64,000 nucleotides of DNA from Lysobacter sp. yr284 (GCF_900107375.1 NZ_FNPT01000018.1:43528-107527), one strand, 5' to 3'; counted from the first letter of the stretch, positions 31,756 through 42,212 are shown. Numbers and translations are program-made. The notes: a model not told the origin generated them from the sequence alone.

Positions 31756-31900
31756 AATAAAAAAGCCCGCTCCCGGATGAACCGGTTGCGGGCTTGCTCC
31801 CTCCCCCACGTCGGGATGCGTGCTGATCGTGAAGGAAGCGTTAGCGGCTTTGCACGCTGCACTGCAAAACAGAACTTGCCGGTTCATTTGAAACGCTCTC
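31756..31900 (-). ncRNA. Candidate small RNA or glnE leader with attenuator-like folding
   Basis: Upstream of the terminator on the minus strand the sequence ATGAACCGG (31887-31879) is exactly complementary to CCGGTTCAT in the terminator loop (31785-31777). The terminator hairpin can therefore interact with a segment about 90 bases upstream, as in attenuators or pseudoknotted RNAs. No codon bias is seen in between. No promoter was identified. Confidence 0.35.
31758..31795 (-). terminator. Intrinsic terminator on the minus strand, upstream of glnE
   Basis: On the minus strand AAGCCCGC pairs with GCGGGCTT around a 17-base loop and is followed by a T run. It lies about 165 bases upstream of the glnE start, so it ends an upstream transcript or acts in the glnE leader. 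Confidence 0.75.
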
Positions 31901-32778
31901 GCGCGAAACCGCCCTCCAACGCGAAAACCTTGCGGCGCAAGGCTTGTTACCGATGACAGGCGAAACCCCGCGGCGGGCTGCGGCGAGTCGCGGCGCGCGG
32001 CGCGGCCGAACCTGAACAGGGAGGGCCCGCGCGATTTGCGCCAAACCGCACTCCGCCCGTGGCGCTCGTCGCAGGCGATTCGTGTCCCAGGCCGCAGCGG
32101 CGTCGCCTAGGCGTCGCTCGGTGGGTGCCCGGCGCGCGTCCGAACCGGGCCGGCGCAGCCGCGGCGAGCGAGCGCGCCCAAACCTCCATAGCACCGACCG
32201 GTACGCCCACGCCCGCGATCCGGCGGATGGAGCGCCACACTTCGCCGCGAACACACTGCGGCCGCATACGCCTGCGCGCAACGTCGCGTCCGGTGCGCAA
32301 CGCGACGCAAGCCGGGCCTCGCTGCGCCGCGTCGCCGCGCTCGACGACTTCGCGCGCATCGCCCGGCGCGCAATGCCGGCGAACGCATCGAACCACGCCC
32401 AGCCCGGACCCCACACCCGACTTCACAGCGACACGCCGCGCTGTCCTGCCGCCCCGGCTTTCGCCGTTCATCAAGCGAGCGCGAACGGCCGCCGCGATTG
32501 CGACGGCCCGCACTCGGTGCCGCAGCAGGACGCGCATCGCGAACGGGTTCGCGCCAGTCCGGCGAACCGCGCGCGGCGCTCCACGCAGCGTCGAACGGCC
32601 CCCGCCCGCGCGGGGCCGCGCTCCGCCCGCGCCGCGACCGCTGCGGCGTGCGGCGCCGCAGGGGACGACACGCAAGCCGACTCACCGAGCCGCCGACGCG
32701 GCGCGGCGCGCCCGTTCGCGCCGCGCGCGCCGGCACCACCGTGCCGCGACGGCACGCTTCATGCCACAGGGGTTCCGC

Positions 32779-34737
32779 ATGGACATTTCCGTTCCCAAAT
32801 CCGCGCCCGCCGCACTGCGCCCGCGCAACGCGCTGGCGCTGTGCCTGGCCTTGGCCATGCCCGGCGCAGCGCTGGCCCAGGAGGCCGCCGCCGAGCGCGC
32901 CGCCGCGCCGCCGGTGCTGGCGCGCATGCTGCGCTCCACCGACGCGCCGCAGGCCGCGCAGAAGCTGCTCACCGCCGAAGGCGCGCGGCCGCTGGACACG
33001 CGCGAGGCGCGGCTCGAGTTGGTCGTCGATACGACCACTTCGCGGATCTGGAACCCGGCGAGCTCGCGCTACGACACCGTCGAGCTGCGCTCCTACAAGA
33101 GCCCCGGCACCGACCCGGCGATTCCCTTCGTCGCCCCCACCGTGGTCACCGCGCCCGGCGAGACCGTGCGCATCGCGCTCAAGAACGACCTCAAGCCCGA
33201 ACCCGACTGCGCCCAGCCCAGCCTCAACACGCCGCACTGCTTCAACTCCACCAACCTGCACTCGCACGGCCTGTGGGTCAGCCCGACCGGCAACAGCGAC
33301 AACGTGCTGCTGACCCTGCGTCCGGGCGTGGCGTTCGAGTACGAATACAACCTGCCGGCCGACCATCCCGCCGGGACGTTCTGGTACCACCCGCACCTGC
33401 ACGGCTCGACCGCGCTGCAGGTTTCCAGCGGCATGGCCGGCGCGCTGCTGGTGCGCGGCCAGCGCCTGCCCTCGCCGACCCGCAACGGCGACCTCGACAC
33501 CCTGCTGCGCGACGCCTCGGCGGAGCAGCCGATGCCCGAGCGGCTGCTGATGTTCCAGCAGGTCGCCTACGCCTGCCGCAACGACGCCGGCAAGATCAAG
33601 ACCGCCGCCGACGGCACCTGGATCTGCGATCCGGGCGACGTCGGCCGGATCGACAACTACGCAGACCAGTTCGGCTTCGGCACCTGGCAGAAGTCCGGGC
33701 GCTACACCAGCGTCAACGGCGTGGTGCTGCCGACCTTCTCCGGCCTGCTGGCCGGCCGGCTGGAGCGCTGGCGGCTGCTGCACGCCGGCGTGCGCGACAC
33801 CGTCAACCTGCAACTGCGCGAGTTGCGCAGCCGCGCCTCGTCGCCGGCGGGGCTGGCCGGCGACGCGCTGGAAACCTGGGTCGGCAAGAACTGCACCGGC
33901 GAGGTGCTGAGCCAGTTCGAAGTCGCCGCCGACGGCCTCACCCACGGGCAGATGATCGAAAAGCGCGAGAACGTGCTGCAGCCGGGCTACCGCAGCGACG
34001 TGCTGGTGGCGTTCCCGCGCCCCGGCCGCTACTGCGTGATCGACGCGGCCGCGCCGGCCAACGCCAGCGTCACCCAGGCCGCCGAGGACCGCCAGTTGCT
34101 CGGCATCGCCGAAGTCAGCGGCCTCGCCGAGCGGATCGACACGCGCGCCTTGATCGCGCGCCAGCTCAAAGCCTCGGCCCAGCGCAACATGCCCGCCGAC
34201 GTGCAACAGCGGGTGCTCGCCGATCTGGACGACGGCCTGCGGCTGAGCGCGTTCGTGCCGCACCGCGACATTCCCAAGGACGAGGTGAACGGCCAGCAGT
34301 CGCTGTTCTTCAACATCACCGACGACGACCAGTACCAGGTCGACGGCAATTCCTACGCGCCGACCCAGGCGCGCGACCTGGTGCTGGGCCGCACCGAGGA
34401 ATGGACGCTGACCTCCAAGCGCGGCGGCCATCCCTTCCACATCCACGTCAATCCGTTCCAGGTCGTGGCGATCTACGACCCCAAGGGCAACGACGTCAGC
34501 CAGAGCGGCGAAGCCTCCGACCCGCAGTACGCCAACCTGCGCGGCACCTGGAAGGACACCTTGTTCGTCAAGCAGGGTTACAACGTGGTGATCCGCACCC
34601 GCTACGAGCGCTACATCGGCGAATACGTCCTGCACTGCCACATCCTCGACCACGAGGACCGCGGCATGATGCAGAACGTGCGCATGCTGGTGCCCGACGG
34701 CAAGGGCGGCGGGATTTCGGCCAACTCGCACCATTGA
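32779..34737 (+). CDS. Secreted multicopper oxidase (laccase-like)
   Basis: 652 residues. A signal peptide ends at ALA33 before QEAAA. All four copper motifs are present: H161 and H163 in LHSHGLW, H204, H206 and H208 in the HPHLHG region, H551, H554 and H556 in HPFHIH, and HCHILDHEDRGMM, in which C620, H625 and M630 are type 1 copper ligands. It would oxidise phenolic or metal substrates in the periplasm or outside while reducing oxygen to water. ATG 32779 is chosen because AGGGG lies seven bases upstream and the signal peptide follows directly. It is divergent from glnE across a long empty region and is followed by a strong hairpin. Confidence 0.93.
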   Translation: MDISVPKSAPAALRPRNALALCLALAMPGAALAQEAAAERAAAPPVLARMLRSTDAPQAAQKLLTAEGARPLDTREARLELVVDTTTSRIWNPASSRYDTVELRSYKSPGTDPAIPFVAPTVVTAPGETVRIALKNDLKPEPDCAQPSLNTPHCFNSTNLHSHGLWVSPTGNSDNVLLTLRPGVAFEYEYNLPADHPAGTFWYHPHLHGSTALQVSSGMAGALLVRGQRLPSPTRNGDLDTLLRDASAEQPMPERLLMFQQVAYACRNDAGKIKTAADGTWICDPGDVGRIDNYADQFGFGTWQKSGRYTSVNGVVLPTFSGLLAGRLERWRLLHAGVRDTVNLQLRELRSRASSPAGLAGDALETWVGKNCTGEVLSQFEVAADGLTHGQMIEKRENVLQPGYRSDVLVAFPRPGRYCVIDAAAPANASVTQAAEDRQLLGIAEVSGLAERIDTRALIARQLKASAQRNMPADVQQRVLADLDDGLRLSAFVPHRDIPKDEVNGQQSLFFNITDDDQYQVDGNSYAPTQARDLVLGRTEEWTLTSKRGGHPFHIHVNPFQVVAIYDPKGNDVSQSGEASDPQYANLRGTWKDTLFVKQGYNVVIRTRYERYIGEYVLHCHILDHEDRGMMQNVRMLVPDGKGGGISANSHH

Positions 34738-34748
34738 TCGCGGTGTGC

Positions 34749-34779
34749 GGCCAGGCTCCGCCGCGCGCGGAGCCTGGCC
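34749..34779 (+). terminator. Strong hairpin after the multicopper oxidase gene
   Basis: GGCCAGGCTCCG and CGGAGCCTGGCC form a perfect 12-base stem with a 7-base loop, 12 bases past the stop. There is no U-tract directly after it, so it may act as a rho-dependent or 3'-stabilising element. It separates the oxidase from the effector module. Confidence 0.55.
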
Positions 34780-34840
34780 GGACCGTGGCCCGATCGGGGC
34801 GCAAAAAATCCATAACTTATCCAGCGATTCGCGCTGCTGC

Positions 34841-34869
34841 TTGTCCGCGCCCGCGGTTTGATCTATACC
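34841..34869 (+). promoter_or_regulatory. Predicted sigma70-type promoter of the lipoprotein-effector pair
   Basis: -35 TTGTCC (34841-34846), a 17-base spacer and -10 TATACC (34864-34869), 26 bases before the lipoprotein ATG. It gives the two genes a promoter separate from the upstream oxidase. Confidence 0.5.
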
Positions 34870-34895
34870 AAGCCGACGCACGCAGGACGCCTCGG

Positions 34896-35516
34896 ATGCC
34901 TTTCCGCTTTCGCCCAGCCTGTACCGCTTCCGGCCGAACCGCCCCGGCGCTCGCCTGCGCATTGAGCATCGTGTTGTTGAGCGCCTGCGCCGCGGCCGGT
35001 CCGGCCAAGGTGTCCGTCAAGGAGTCCAGGATGCATCCTTCCGACGAATCTCCCGGCCGCACGGCCGACGCCGAAGCCGTCGGCGAAACCGTGTTGAAAC
35101 TGCTCGCCGGCCTCGGCGCGCGCGAGCAGCTCAGCGCGCAACGGATCGAGCGCGATACCGGCTGGAGCCTGCAACGCTCCGAAAACAGCGCCCGCACCGG
35201 CGCCTCGCTCGGGCCGGATTGGGGTTACTCGCTCGAGCTGTTGGTGCCGGCCGGCTCGCAGCGCCAGCAATTGCGCTTCGAATACCGGCGCAAGCGCGAG
35301 GATGCCGACGCCAGCGCGATCTGCCGCCCCGATTTCGAGCGCTACGCGGCGACCCTGGAAGGCCTGGGCTACCAGCGCAGCCCGATGACGGCCGAGCACG
35401 ACCGGCCGCTGGGCTGGAGCTTCCAGCGTCCGCAGTTGTGGATCCGCATCTACACCCGCGCCGAATCCGACGACGCCTACGAGCACGAGTGCGTCAGCCT
35501 GATCACGGTCGAATAA
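34896..35516 (+). CDS. Lipoprotein, putative immunity protein of the adjacent T4SS effector
   Basis: 206 residues with a lipoprotein signal ending in the lipobox LLSAC, so it is predicted to be anchored facing the periplasm. The rest is a soluble domain of unknown family: GETVLKLLAGLGAREQL, then a WGYSLELLVPAGSQ strand, FEYRRKREDAD and RPQLWIRIYTRAES. It is followed after 23 bases by a gene with an XVIPCD secretion tail. In Xanthomonadales, effectors of the antibacterial type IV system (X-Tfe) are typically encoded next to periplasmic lipoproteins (X-Tfi) that protect the producer; the arrangement here fits that pattern. The immunity role is inferred from context only. Confidence 0.75.
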   Translation: MPFRFRPACTASGRTAPALACALSIVLLSACAAAGPAKVSVKESRMHPSDESPGRTADAEAVGETVLKLLAGLGAREQLSAQRIERDTGWSLQRSENSARTGASLGPDWGYSLELLVPAGSQRQQLRFEYRRKREDADASAICRPDFERYAATLEGLGYQRSPMTAEHDRPLGWSFQRPQLWIRIYTRAESDDAYEHECVSLITVE

Positions 35517-35539
35517 CGCCAGCAACGCACGGAGGCAGC

Positions 35540-37012
35540 ATGAGCGGCGAACCCATCGGAACGCAATTGCGCGCGCGCCTGGACGAGTTCGCAGGCCAAT
35601 CGGGCGTCACCGCGGAAGCCGCGCGCAACCTGGAGGCGGCGATCGTCCGTTCGCCGGCGCTGACCCGGCAATTGAACGCGGCGGCCGACAGCCGCGAGCT
35701 GCTGCATTTCAAACTCAAGAGCGACGCCCATGCCGGCGGCAGCTTCGTCTCGCGCGACCGCACGATGGCCTTGGGCCTGGACGACCTGACCGACAAGTAC
35801 GACGCCAACAACATGACTTTCGTGCTCGGCCACGAAGTGCAGCACGGACGGATCGCGCCGGGCCAGACCCAGACGCCGATGGATCAGGCGCGCCAGGCCT
35901 TCACCGAGCAGGCGCGCACGATGGCCGCCAGCGATGCGACGGTCCACAACTACACGCCGGCGCTGACGACGGTGATGCAGGCGCACCGCGACAACGAAGC
36001 GCGCGCGCATATCCAGGGCTGGAACGCGATGGTCGGCGCGCTGCGCGAGACCGACTCCAATCTGACCCTGGAAGATATCTACAAATCCTCGCCGCGCGCG
36101 GCCGACTTCATCGAACAGAACGGCTCCGACAGCAATCCTTCGTATCGGCTCAGGCGCAACCTGACGCTGGAGGCCGACCAATCGATTTCGCCGGACAACG
36201 CCGCCAACGTCCGCGCGATGGGCGAGTACTACTTCGACAAGTCGGCCGGCGACGCGCGGCTCGGCCATCGCGGCGGCTCGGACTACAGCAACCTGTACGG
36301 CGCGCGCTACATCGGCGAATTGGCCCGGCTCGAACTCGACCGCGGACACGCGCCCGCGAACGCGCCGCGGATCGAAATCGACATGCGCTCGCTCGGCCTG
36401 AGCGAGCGCACGCTCGAGCGCAACGGCATCAACCTCGGCCGCCACGCCGGCGAGCGCCTGCCCTACTACGATGTCGGCGGCCGCCGGCCGGAACCGTCGA
36501 ACTTCGACCACACCATCGATTCCCACGACTACGTCCGCAACAATCGCCCGACGGCCGCGGCGCCGGCGGTCGCGCCCGCTGCCGCGCCGGCCTTGGCGCC
36601 CGCGCCGGTGCCCGATTCGGATCTGCGCAGTCCGCAACATCCCGACCATGCGCTGTACCAGGGCATCCACGACAAGCTCGGCGCGCAGGGGCACCCCTTG
36701 CACCGGAATGCGCAGGAAAGCGAGCGCCTGGCCGCGGCCTTGACCGTGGAGGCACGCCGCGCCGGCATCGAGCGCGCCGACCACGTCGTGATCGGCGCCG
36801 ACGTCGGCTCAGGCCGCAGCGTGTTCGTCGTCCAGGGCGGGTTCGACGACCCCGCGCATCGCCGCGCCGGCGTCGCGATGCAGGACGCGCTGCGCACGCC
36901 GGTGGAGGAATCGAGCCGGCAGTCGTCGGCGCTGCCGCGCGAAACGCCGACGCCCGTGCCGGTGCAGAGCGAAACCCAGACCCAATCGCAGCCGCAGCCC
37001 GCGCACCGCTGA
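35540..37012 (+). CDS. Putative antibacterial type IV secretion effector: metallopeptidase-like domain plus XVIPCD
   Basis: 490 residues with no signal peptide. The N-terminal domain carries H98-E99-V-Q-H102 (FVLGHEVQHGR), a zincin HExxH motif, and 51 residues on a DNEARA segment whose E153 could be the third zinc ligand. An Ala/Pro linker (about 337-358) leads to a C-terminal domain (about 359-460) that matches the XVIPCD secretion signal of Xanthomonadales: SPQHPDHALYQ, SERLAAALTVEARRAG, ADHVVIG, SVFVVQGGF and DPAHRRAGVAM. A Gln/Thr/Pro-rich tail ends the protein. GGAGG precedes ATG 35540 and the partner lipoprotein lies 23 bases upstream. It is predicted to be delivered into rival bacteria; the peptidase activity and target are inferred. 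Confidence 0.85.
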   Translation: MSGEPIGTQLRARLDEFAGQSGVTAEAARNLEAAIVRSPALTRQLNAAADSRELLHFKLKSDAHAGGSFVSRDRTMALGLDDLTDKYDANNMTFVLGHEVQHGRIAPGQTQTPMDQARQAFTEQARTMAASDATVHNYTPALTTVMQAHRDNEARAHIQGWNAMVGALRETDSNLTLEDIYKSSPRAADFIEQNGSDSNPSYRLRRNLTLEADQSISPDNAANVRAMGEYYFDKSAGDARLGHRGGSDYSNLYGARYIGELARLELDRGHAPANAPRIEIDMRSLGLSERTLERNGINLGRHAGERLPYYDVGGRRPEPSNFDHTIDSHDYVRNNRPTAAAPAVAPAAAPALAPAPVPDSDLRSPQHPDHALYQGIHDKLGAQGHPLHRNAQESERLAAALTVEARRAGIERADHVVIGADVGSGRSVFVVQGGFDDPAHRRAGVAMQDALRTPVEESSRQSSALPRETPTPVPVQSETQTQSQPQPAHR

Positions 37013-37036
37013 GCGTAGCGGCCGCGGCGGCGGCGC

Positions 37037-39142
37037 TCAACGCTTGCCGCGGCTCTCGTACGTCGCCGCATCCTCATGCAGGATCCGCCGCAACTCGGCG
37101 ATCGCCTGCGGGGTTTCCTGCACGCTGTGGCCGGACACGATCGCCTTCTCCGACACCGCGCCGTCCATGTGCGCGCTCGGGTACGGCACCACGCCGTCGC
37201 TGGACTGCGCCAGGGCCAGCGTCGGATCGCGCTGGGCGACGATGACGTGGTACGGCAGGCCCGGTTCGATCGACAGGTCGCGGGTCGCGTGCATGAAGCG
37301 CGAGTTCGGACTCAGGTCGTCCGGGCCGGTCGGCGGTTTGCCCTTGCGCAAGCCGATGCGCTCCAGGTCGGATTCGCTGACGTCGTAGCGCTGGATCAGT
37401 TCGGCGGTCTCGCGCAGCACGTCCAGCGGCAGCCGGATCAGCTTGCGCACCATCCGCAGCGGCCAGCCGTCGGTGACCACCGCGCCGCGCTGCGGCGAGG
37501 CCATGAACACCGCGCGGCCGAACTGCGGCATCGGCTCGAACACGGTCAGCTGGCGCAGCATCGGGTCCTTGCGCACGCGCGCGATCAGCGCCGGGTCCAG
37601 CCCGTCGAGCATCGCATCGGCGACGTGGCCGCCGCTGTCGCTGAGCAGCAGCCGCCCGATCACCCCGCCCATGCTGTGGCCGACCAGCACCGCGTCGCGG
37701 CTGGCGACGTCGTCGCCCTGCGGGTCGTAGTGCTGGAAGGTCTGCTGCAGCGCCGACGCGATCGCGGCGCGGTTGGACAGCATGTCGATGTTGGTCGGAT
37801 AGAACACCTGCCACAGCTGGTAGCGGCGGCGCAGGGATTCGTCGCCGAGCAGTTCGTTGGCGAGGTTGACCCAGGCTTCCGGGCTGCTGGCCAGGCCATG
37901 GATCAGCACGATCACGCGCTTGTCGGGATCGTAGGGCTGGTTGAGGTAGACGCGCGGCTTGAACGCGCGCGCCTGCTTGGGCCGCAGCAGGCTCGACAGG
38001 CTCAGCCGCGCCAGTTCCGAGCGCGCCAGCCAGATGCCGTAGGCGGCCGAGTAGTTCGCCGCCAGCGGCACCTTGCGCCCGGCGATGGTCTCGCTGTCGA
38101 TGCGGTAGGGGTTGTACACATCCAGCTGCGCGCTGCGGCTGGCGAGCACGCCCTCCAGGCCTTCGCCGTCGAAGCGCAGGGTCACGGTGACCGGCAGGTA
38201 GCGGGTGTCGCGGTAAGGCGCATCGTCGCGGGCGCCGGCGGCCGCGCGCCGGCGCGGCGCGTTCGCGAACCGGTAGGACGCGGCGGCCGGGGCGGCATCG
38301 GCGGCGGCCGCGTTCGCGACGTCCGCGCTTTGCGAACCCTCCGCCGATGCGGCGCTCGCGGCCGCCGCGCCGGCGCCGCGGCGCGGCGGGAACACCGCGA
38401 CCAGCGCGGTGCCGAAGCCGTCGCGCCGGTACACCGCGCGCAGGTTGGCGAAGCCGAGCGTGTCGGAGGCCAGCAGCGCCTGCGGGTCCTGCTGGATGTC
38501 GGAGGGGTCGTAACCGTGCAGCACCGCGCCCAACTGCAGTCCGCCGATGTCCAGCGTCGCCGCCTCGGCCTTGCCGGCGCTGGCCGCGAACGCGGCCTGG
38601 GCGATGGCCTCGACCGCGCGGTTGTAGTACTGCAGCACCTGCTGCTGGCGCGCCTCGAACACGCGCTGCTCCGGCGTGCGCGCGGTCGCGAACAGATACG
38701 CGTAGGCGTAGCGCGCGGTGGCGACCGCGGCCTGGGTGCGCGGGTCGGCGGCGGCGACATCGGCCGGCACCCGCGCGATCTCGGCCGCGGCCTGGCCCGA
38801 GCGCTTGAACGCGCCGGACTCGGCGCTGCGCTCCACCGTCGCCGGCAAGGCGTTCATGCGCAGCAGCTGCAGCTCGGCCGCCGTCGCCAGCCACTCCTCG
38901 GCCGGAGCCAGCGGACGCAGCTGCGCGACGCACGGATCGGGATCGCGCGCGCACGCGGCCGGGTCCAGGCCGGCAGAATTCAACGCGGTGGACGAGGCGA
39001 TGCTGAGCCGGCCGCCGCTGAGCGCATCGACGCTGCGCTCGGCGGCGATGTCGCCGAACGCGCGCTCCTTGACCTTGACCACGGCGCAGCCGCTGCCGCC
39101 CAGCAACGCCAGTCCCGCCAACAAACCGATCAACGCGCGCAT
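37037..39142 (-). CDS. Lipoprotein alpha/beta-hydrolase (esterase/lipase-like)
   Basis: 701 residues. The lipoprotein signal LLAGLALLGGSGC anchors it. The first half (about residues 20-370) has no recognised domain and contains an Ala-rich segment. The second half is an alpha/beta hydrolase: oxyanion region VIVLIHGLASSPEAWVNL, nucleophile serine in VLVGHSMGGVIGRLL, and a late GHSVQETPQAI whose His may complete the triad. The pattern resembles PGAP1-like lipases. ATG 39142 is preferred because the open frame continues upstream without signal or motif. It is convergent with the effector gene and separated from it by only 24 bases. Confidence 0.85.
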   Translation of the reverse strand: MRALIGLLAGLALLGGSGCAVVKVKERAFGDIAAERSVDALSGGRLSIASSTALNSAGLDPAACARDPDPCVAQLRPLAPAEEWLATAAELQLLRMNALPATVERSAESGAFKRSGQAAAEIARVPADVAAADPRTQAAVATARYAYAYLFATARTPEQRVFEARQQQVLQYYNRAVEAIAQAAFAASAGKAEAATLDIGGLQLGAVLHGYDPSDIQQDPQALLASDTLGFANLRAVYRRDGFGTALVAVFPPRRGAGAAAASAASAEGSQSADVANAAAADAAPAAASYRFANAPRRRAAAGARDDAPYRDTRYLPVTVTLRFDGEGLEGVLASRSAQLDVYNPYRIDSETIAGRKVPLAANYSAAYGIWLARSELARLSLSSLLRPKQARAFKPRVYLNQPYDPDKRVIVLIHGLASSPEAWVNLANELLGDESLRRRYQLWQVFYPTNIDMLSNRAAIASALQQTFQHYDPQGDDVASRDAVLVGHSMGGVIGRLLLSDSGGHVADAMLDGLDPALIARVRKDPMLRQLTVFEPMPQFGRAVFMASPQRGAVVTDGWPLRMVRKLIRLPLDVLRETAELIQRYDVSESDLERIGLRKGKPPTGPDDLSPNSRFMHATRDLSIEPGLPYHVIVAQRDPTLALAQSSDGVVPYPSAHMDGAVSEKAIVSGHSVQETPQAIAELRRILHEDAATYESRGKR

Positions 39143-39290
39143 GTCCGATCCACCGGGGGAAAACCGTTCGCATTGTCGAGCGCGCCCGGCCCGGCGTAAA
39201 CACCGACGGGCCGGCGCGCCGTCGCATCGCGCCGGCGACGGCGCTTCCCGCACCGGCTGCGCACCGCTCCGCGCGCAAGAGGCGCCCGTC

Positions 39291-39653
39291 ATGCACCCCT
39301 CCGGCACCCCCGCAGAGTCCGTCGAGCCCGAACTGTTCGTCCAGCACCTGGCCTGCGTCAACAACGCCGGATTCATCGCCCGCTTCGTCGTCCAGCGCCT
39401 CGCCGGCGACCGTCTGATCGGCCAGACCCACCGTTTCGGCGGGTTGCGCACCGGCCAGACCCACCGCGTCGACCTGGCCCAGCTGCGCTTCCACGGCCAG
39501 GCCCTCGAGGTCGGCGACCGCGTGCGCCTGCGCGTCGGCGCGGTCGGCGGCGGCCGCCGCGACGGCCCGTCGGTGGCGTTCGCGCCGAACGGCCGGACCG
39601 CCAGCTTCAGTGTGCGCGGCACCACCCTGGTGTTTTCGATCGACCGCCTCTGA
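39291..39653 (+). CDS. Conserved-looking small protein of unknown function
   Basis: 120 residues beginning MHPSGTPAESVEPELFVQHL, with AGAGG eight bases before ATG 39291. The sequence alternates hydrophobic and polar residues (ACVNNAGFIARFVVQ, GGLRTGQTHRVDLAQLRF, GDRVRLRVGAVGG, TASFSVRGTTLVFSID), which suggests an all-beta sandwich. No signal peptide, cysteine pairs or catalytic motif is seen. It is divergent from the hydrolase gene. No function can be assigned. Confidence 0.65.
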   Translation: MHPSGTPAESVEPELFVQHLACVNNAGFIARFVVQRLAGDRLIGQTHRFGGLRTGQTHRVDLAQLRFHGQALEVGDRVRLRVGAVGGGRRDGPSVAFAPNGRTASFSVRGTTLVFSIDRL

Positions 39654-39664
39654 GTTCCGCGCCG

Positions 39665-40080
39665 ATGACCGCGTCCCATGCGCTCAACGGCCGGCGCGTC
39701 GATCGGTTGCGCGACGGCGATCGCTTGTCGGTGCGCGCTCGCTGCACCGCCACATCGTCCAGTTGCGCCAGCAGAGCCTCCGCACCATCGGCGGAGATCC
39801 GATCCTGGGGCTGTCGGACCAGTTGGCGCTGAAATGGCCGGCCGGGCTGGACTCGGCGGCGTTGCGGGAAACCATCGGCCATCGCGGCCTGGTGCCGATC
39901 CTGTCGTTGCTGCCGTCGCCGCAACGGCATCGGTGCGTCGGCGCGATCGAACAGTTCGCGCGCTCCCGCGCCAGCCCGCGCTGCACCGCGCTCTACATAG
40001 CCGCGTGCGCGGCGCCGCTCAATCGCGATTCGCCCGGCAAGATCCTGCAGCCCTCGCCCGCGGCGGCCGCGCGTGGGCCG
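39665..40080 (+). pseudogene. Possible frameshifted remnant upstream of the groEL terminator
   Basis: ATG 39665 opens a frame with good GC3 (MTASHALNGRRVDRLRDGDR), which after about 24 codons gives way to coding-like sequence in the frame one base earlier (from about 39733: ARSLHRHIVQLRQQSLRTIG, ILGLSDQLALKWPAGLDSAA). That frame keeps a coding-type third-base pattern to about 40065 but has no stop before the groEL terminator, through which it runs open. A one-base loss plus a missing 3' end would explain this. No family is recognised. A sequencing error or chance open frame is possible. Confidence 0.35.
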
Positions 40081-40103
40081 GCGCGGCGGCCCGCGCCGAG
40101 GCG

Positions 40104-40135
40104 AAAAAAAACCCCGCCTCGCGGCGGGGTCTTTT
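40104..40135 (-). terminator. Intrinsic terminator of groESL
   Basis: On the minus strand ACCCCGCC-GCGA-GGCGGGGT is followed by an uninterrupted T run. It lies 28 bases past the groEL stop. Confidence 0.92.
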
Positions 40136-40162
40136 CGGTTCGCGCTACGGCGAACGGCCGGA

Positions 40163-41893
<1,731 letters not shown>

Positions 41894-41924
41894 TCAACGA
41901 TTCCCCGTTCCCGACTCCCGGCGC

Positions 41925-42212
41925 TTAGCCCACGATCGCCAGGACGTCGTCTTCGCGCAGGACCTTGTACTCGATGCCGTCCTGCTTGTAGCTGCTGCCG
42001 GCGTACTGGCCGTAGATGACCTTGTCGCCGACCTTCAGCTGCGGCGCGCGCACGCTGCCGTTGTCCAGCGCCTTGCCCGGGCCGACGGCGACGACTTCGC
42101 CCTTGGTCGACTTTTCCTTGGCGGCGTCGGGGATGATGATCCCGCCGGCCGAGACTTCATCGGCTTCGATCGGCTTGACGACAACGCGGTCGTGGAGCGG
42201 CTTGAGATTCAT
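41925..42212 (-). CDS. groES: Co-chaperonin GroES (Hsp10)
   Basis: 95 residues that form the heptameric lid of GroEL. Signatures: [39 protein letters not shown] and a mobile loop in that segment; the C-terminal DDVLAIVG is typical. AGAGGT lies upstream of ATG 42212. It is first in the groES-groEL operon and directly downstream of a CIRCE element. Confidence 0.98.
   Translation of the reverse strand: MNLKPLHDRVVVKPIEADEVSAGGIIIPDAAKEKSTKGEVVAVGPGKALDNGSVRAPQLKVGDKVIYGQYAGSSYKQDGIEYKVLREDDVLAIVG

Larger units (their letters stand above)
31595..32778. other. Long intergenic region between divergent glnE and the multicopper oxidase
   Basis: About 1.18 kb without a gene that can be supported. 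Open frames exist on both strands but their translations are low-complexity Arg/Ala/Pro sequence without motifs and none has a convincing ribosome binding site. It holds one clear element, a minus-strand terminator with a structured stretch before it (31758-31900). The remaining part, about 31.9-32.75 kb, shows no features I can name. Confidence 0.6.

Noticed and set aside
31841..32416. Possible 191-residue protein on the minus strand before the multicopper oxidase
   Set aside because: No codon bias, no motif, composition dominated by Arg and Ala, no ribosome binding site.
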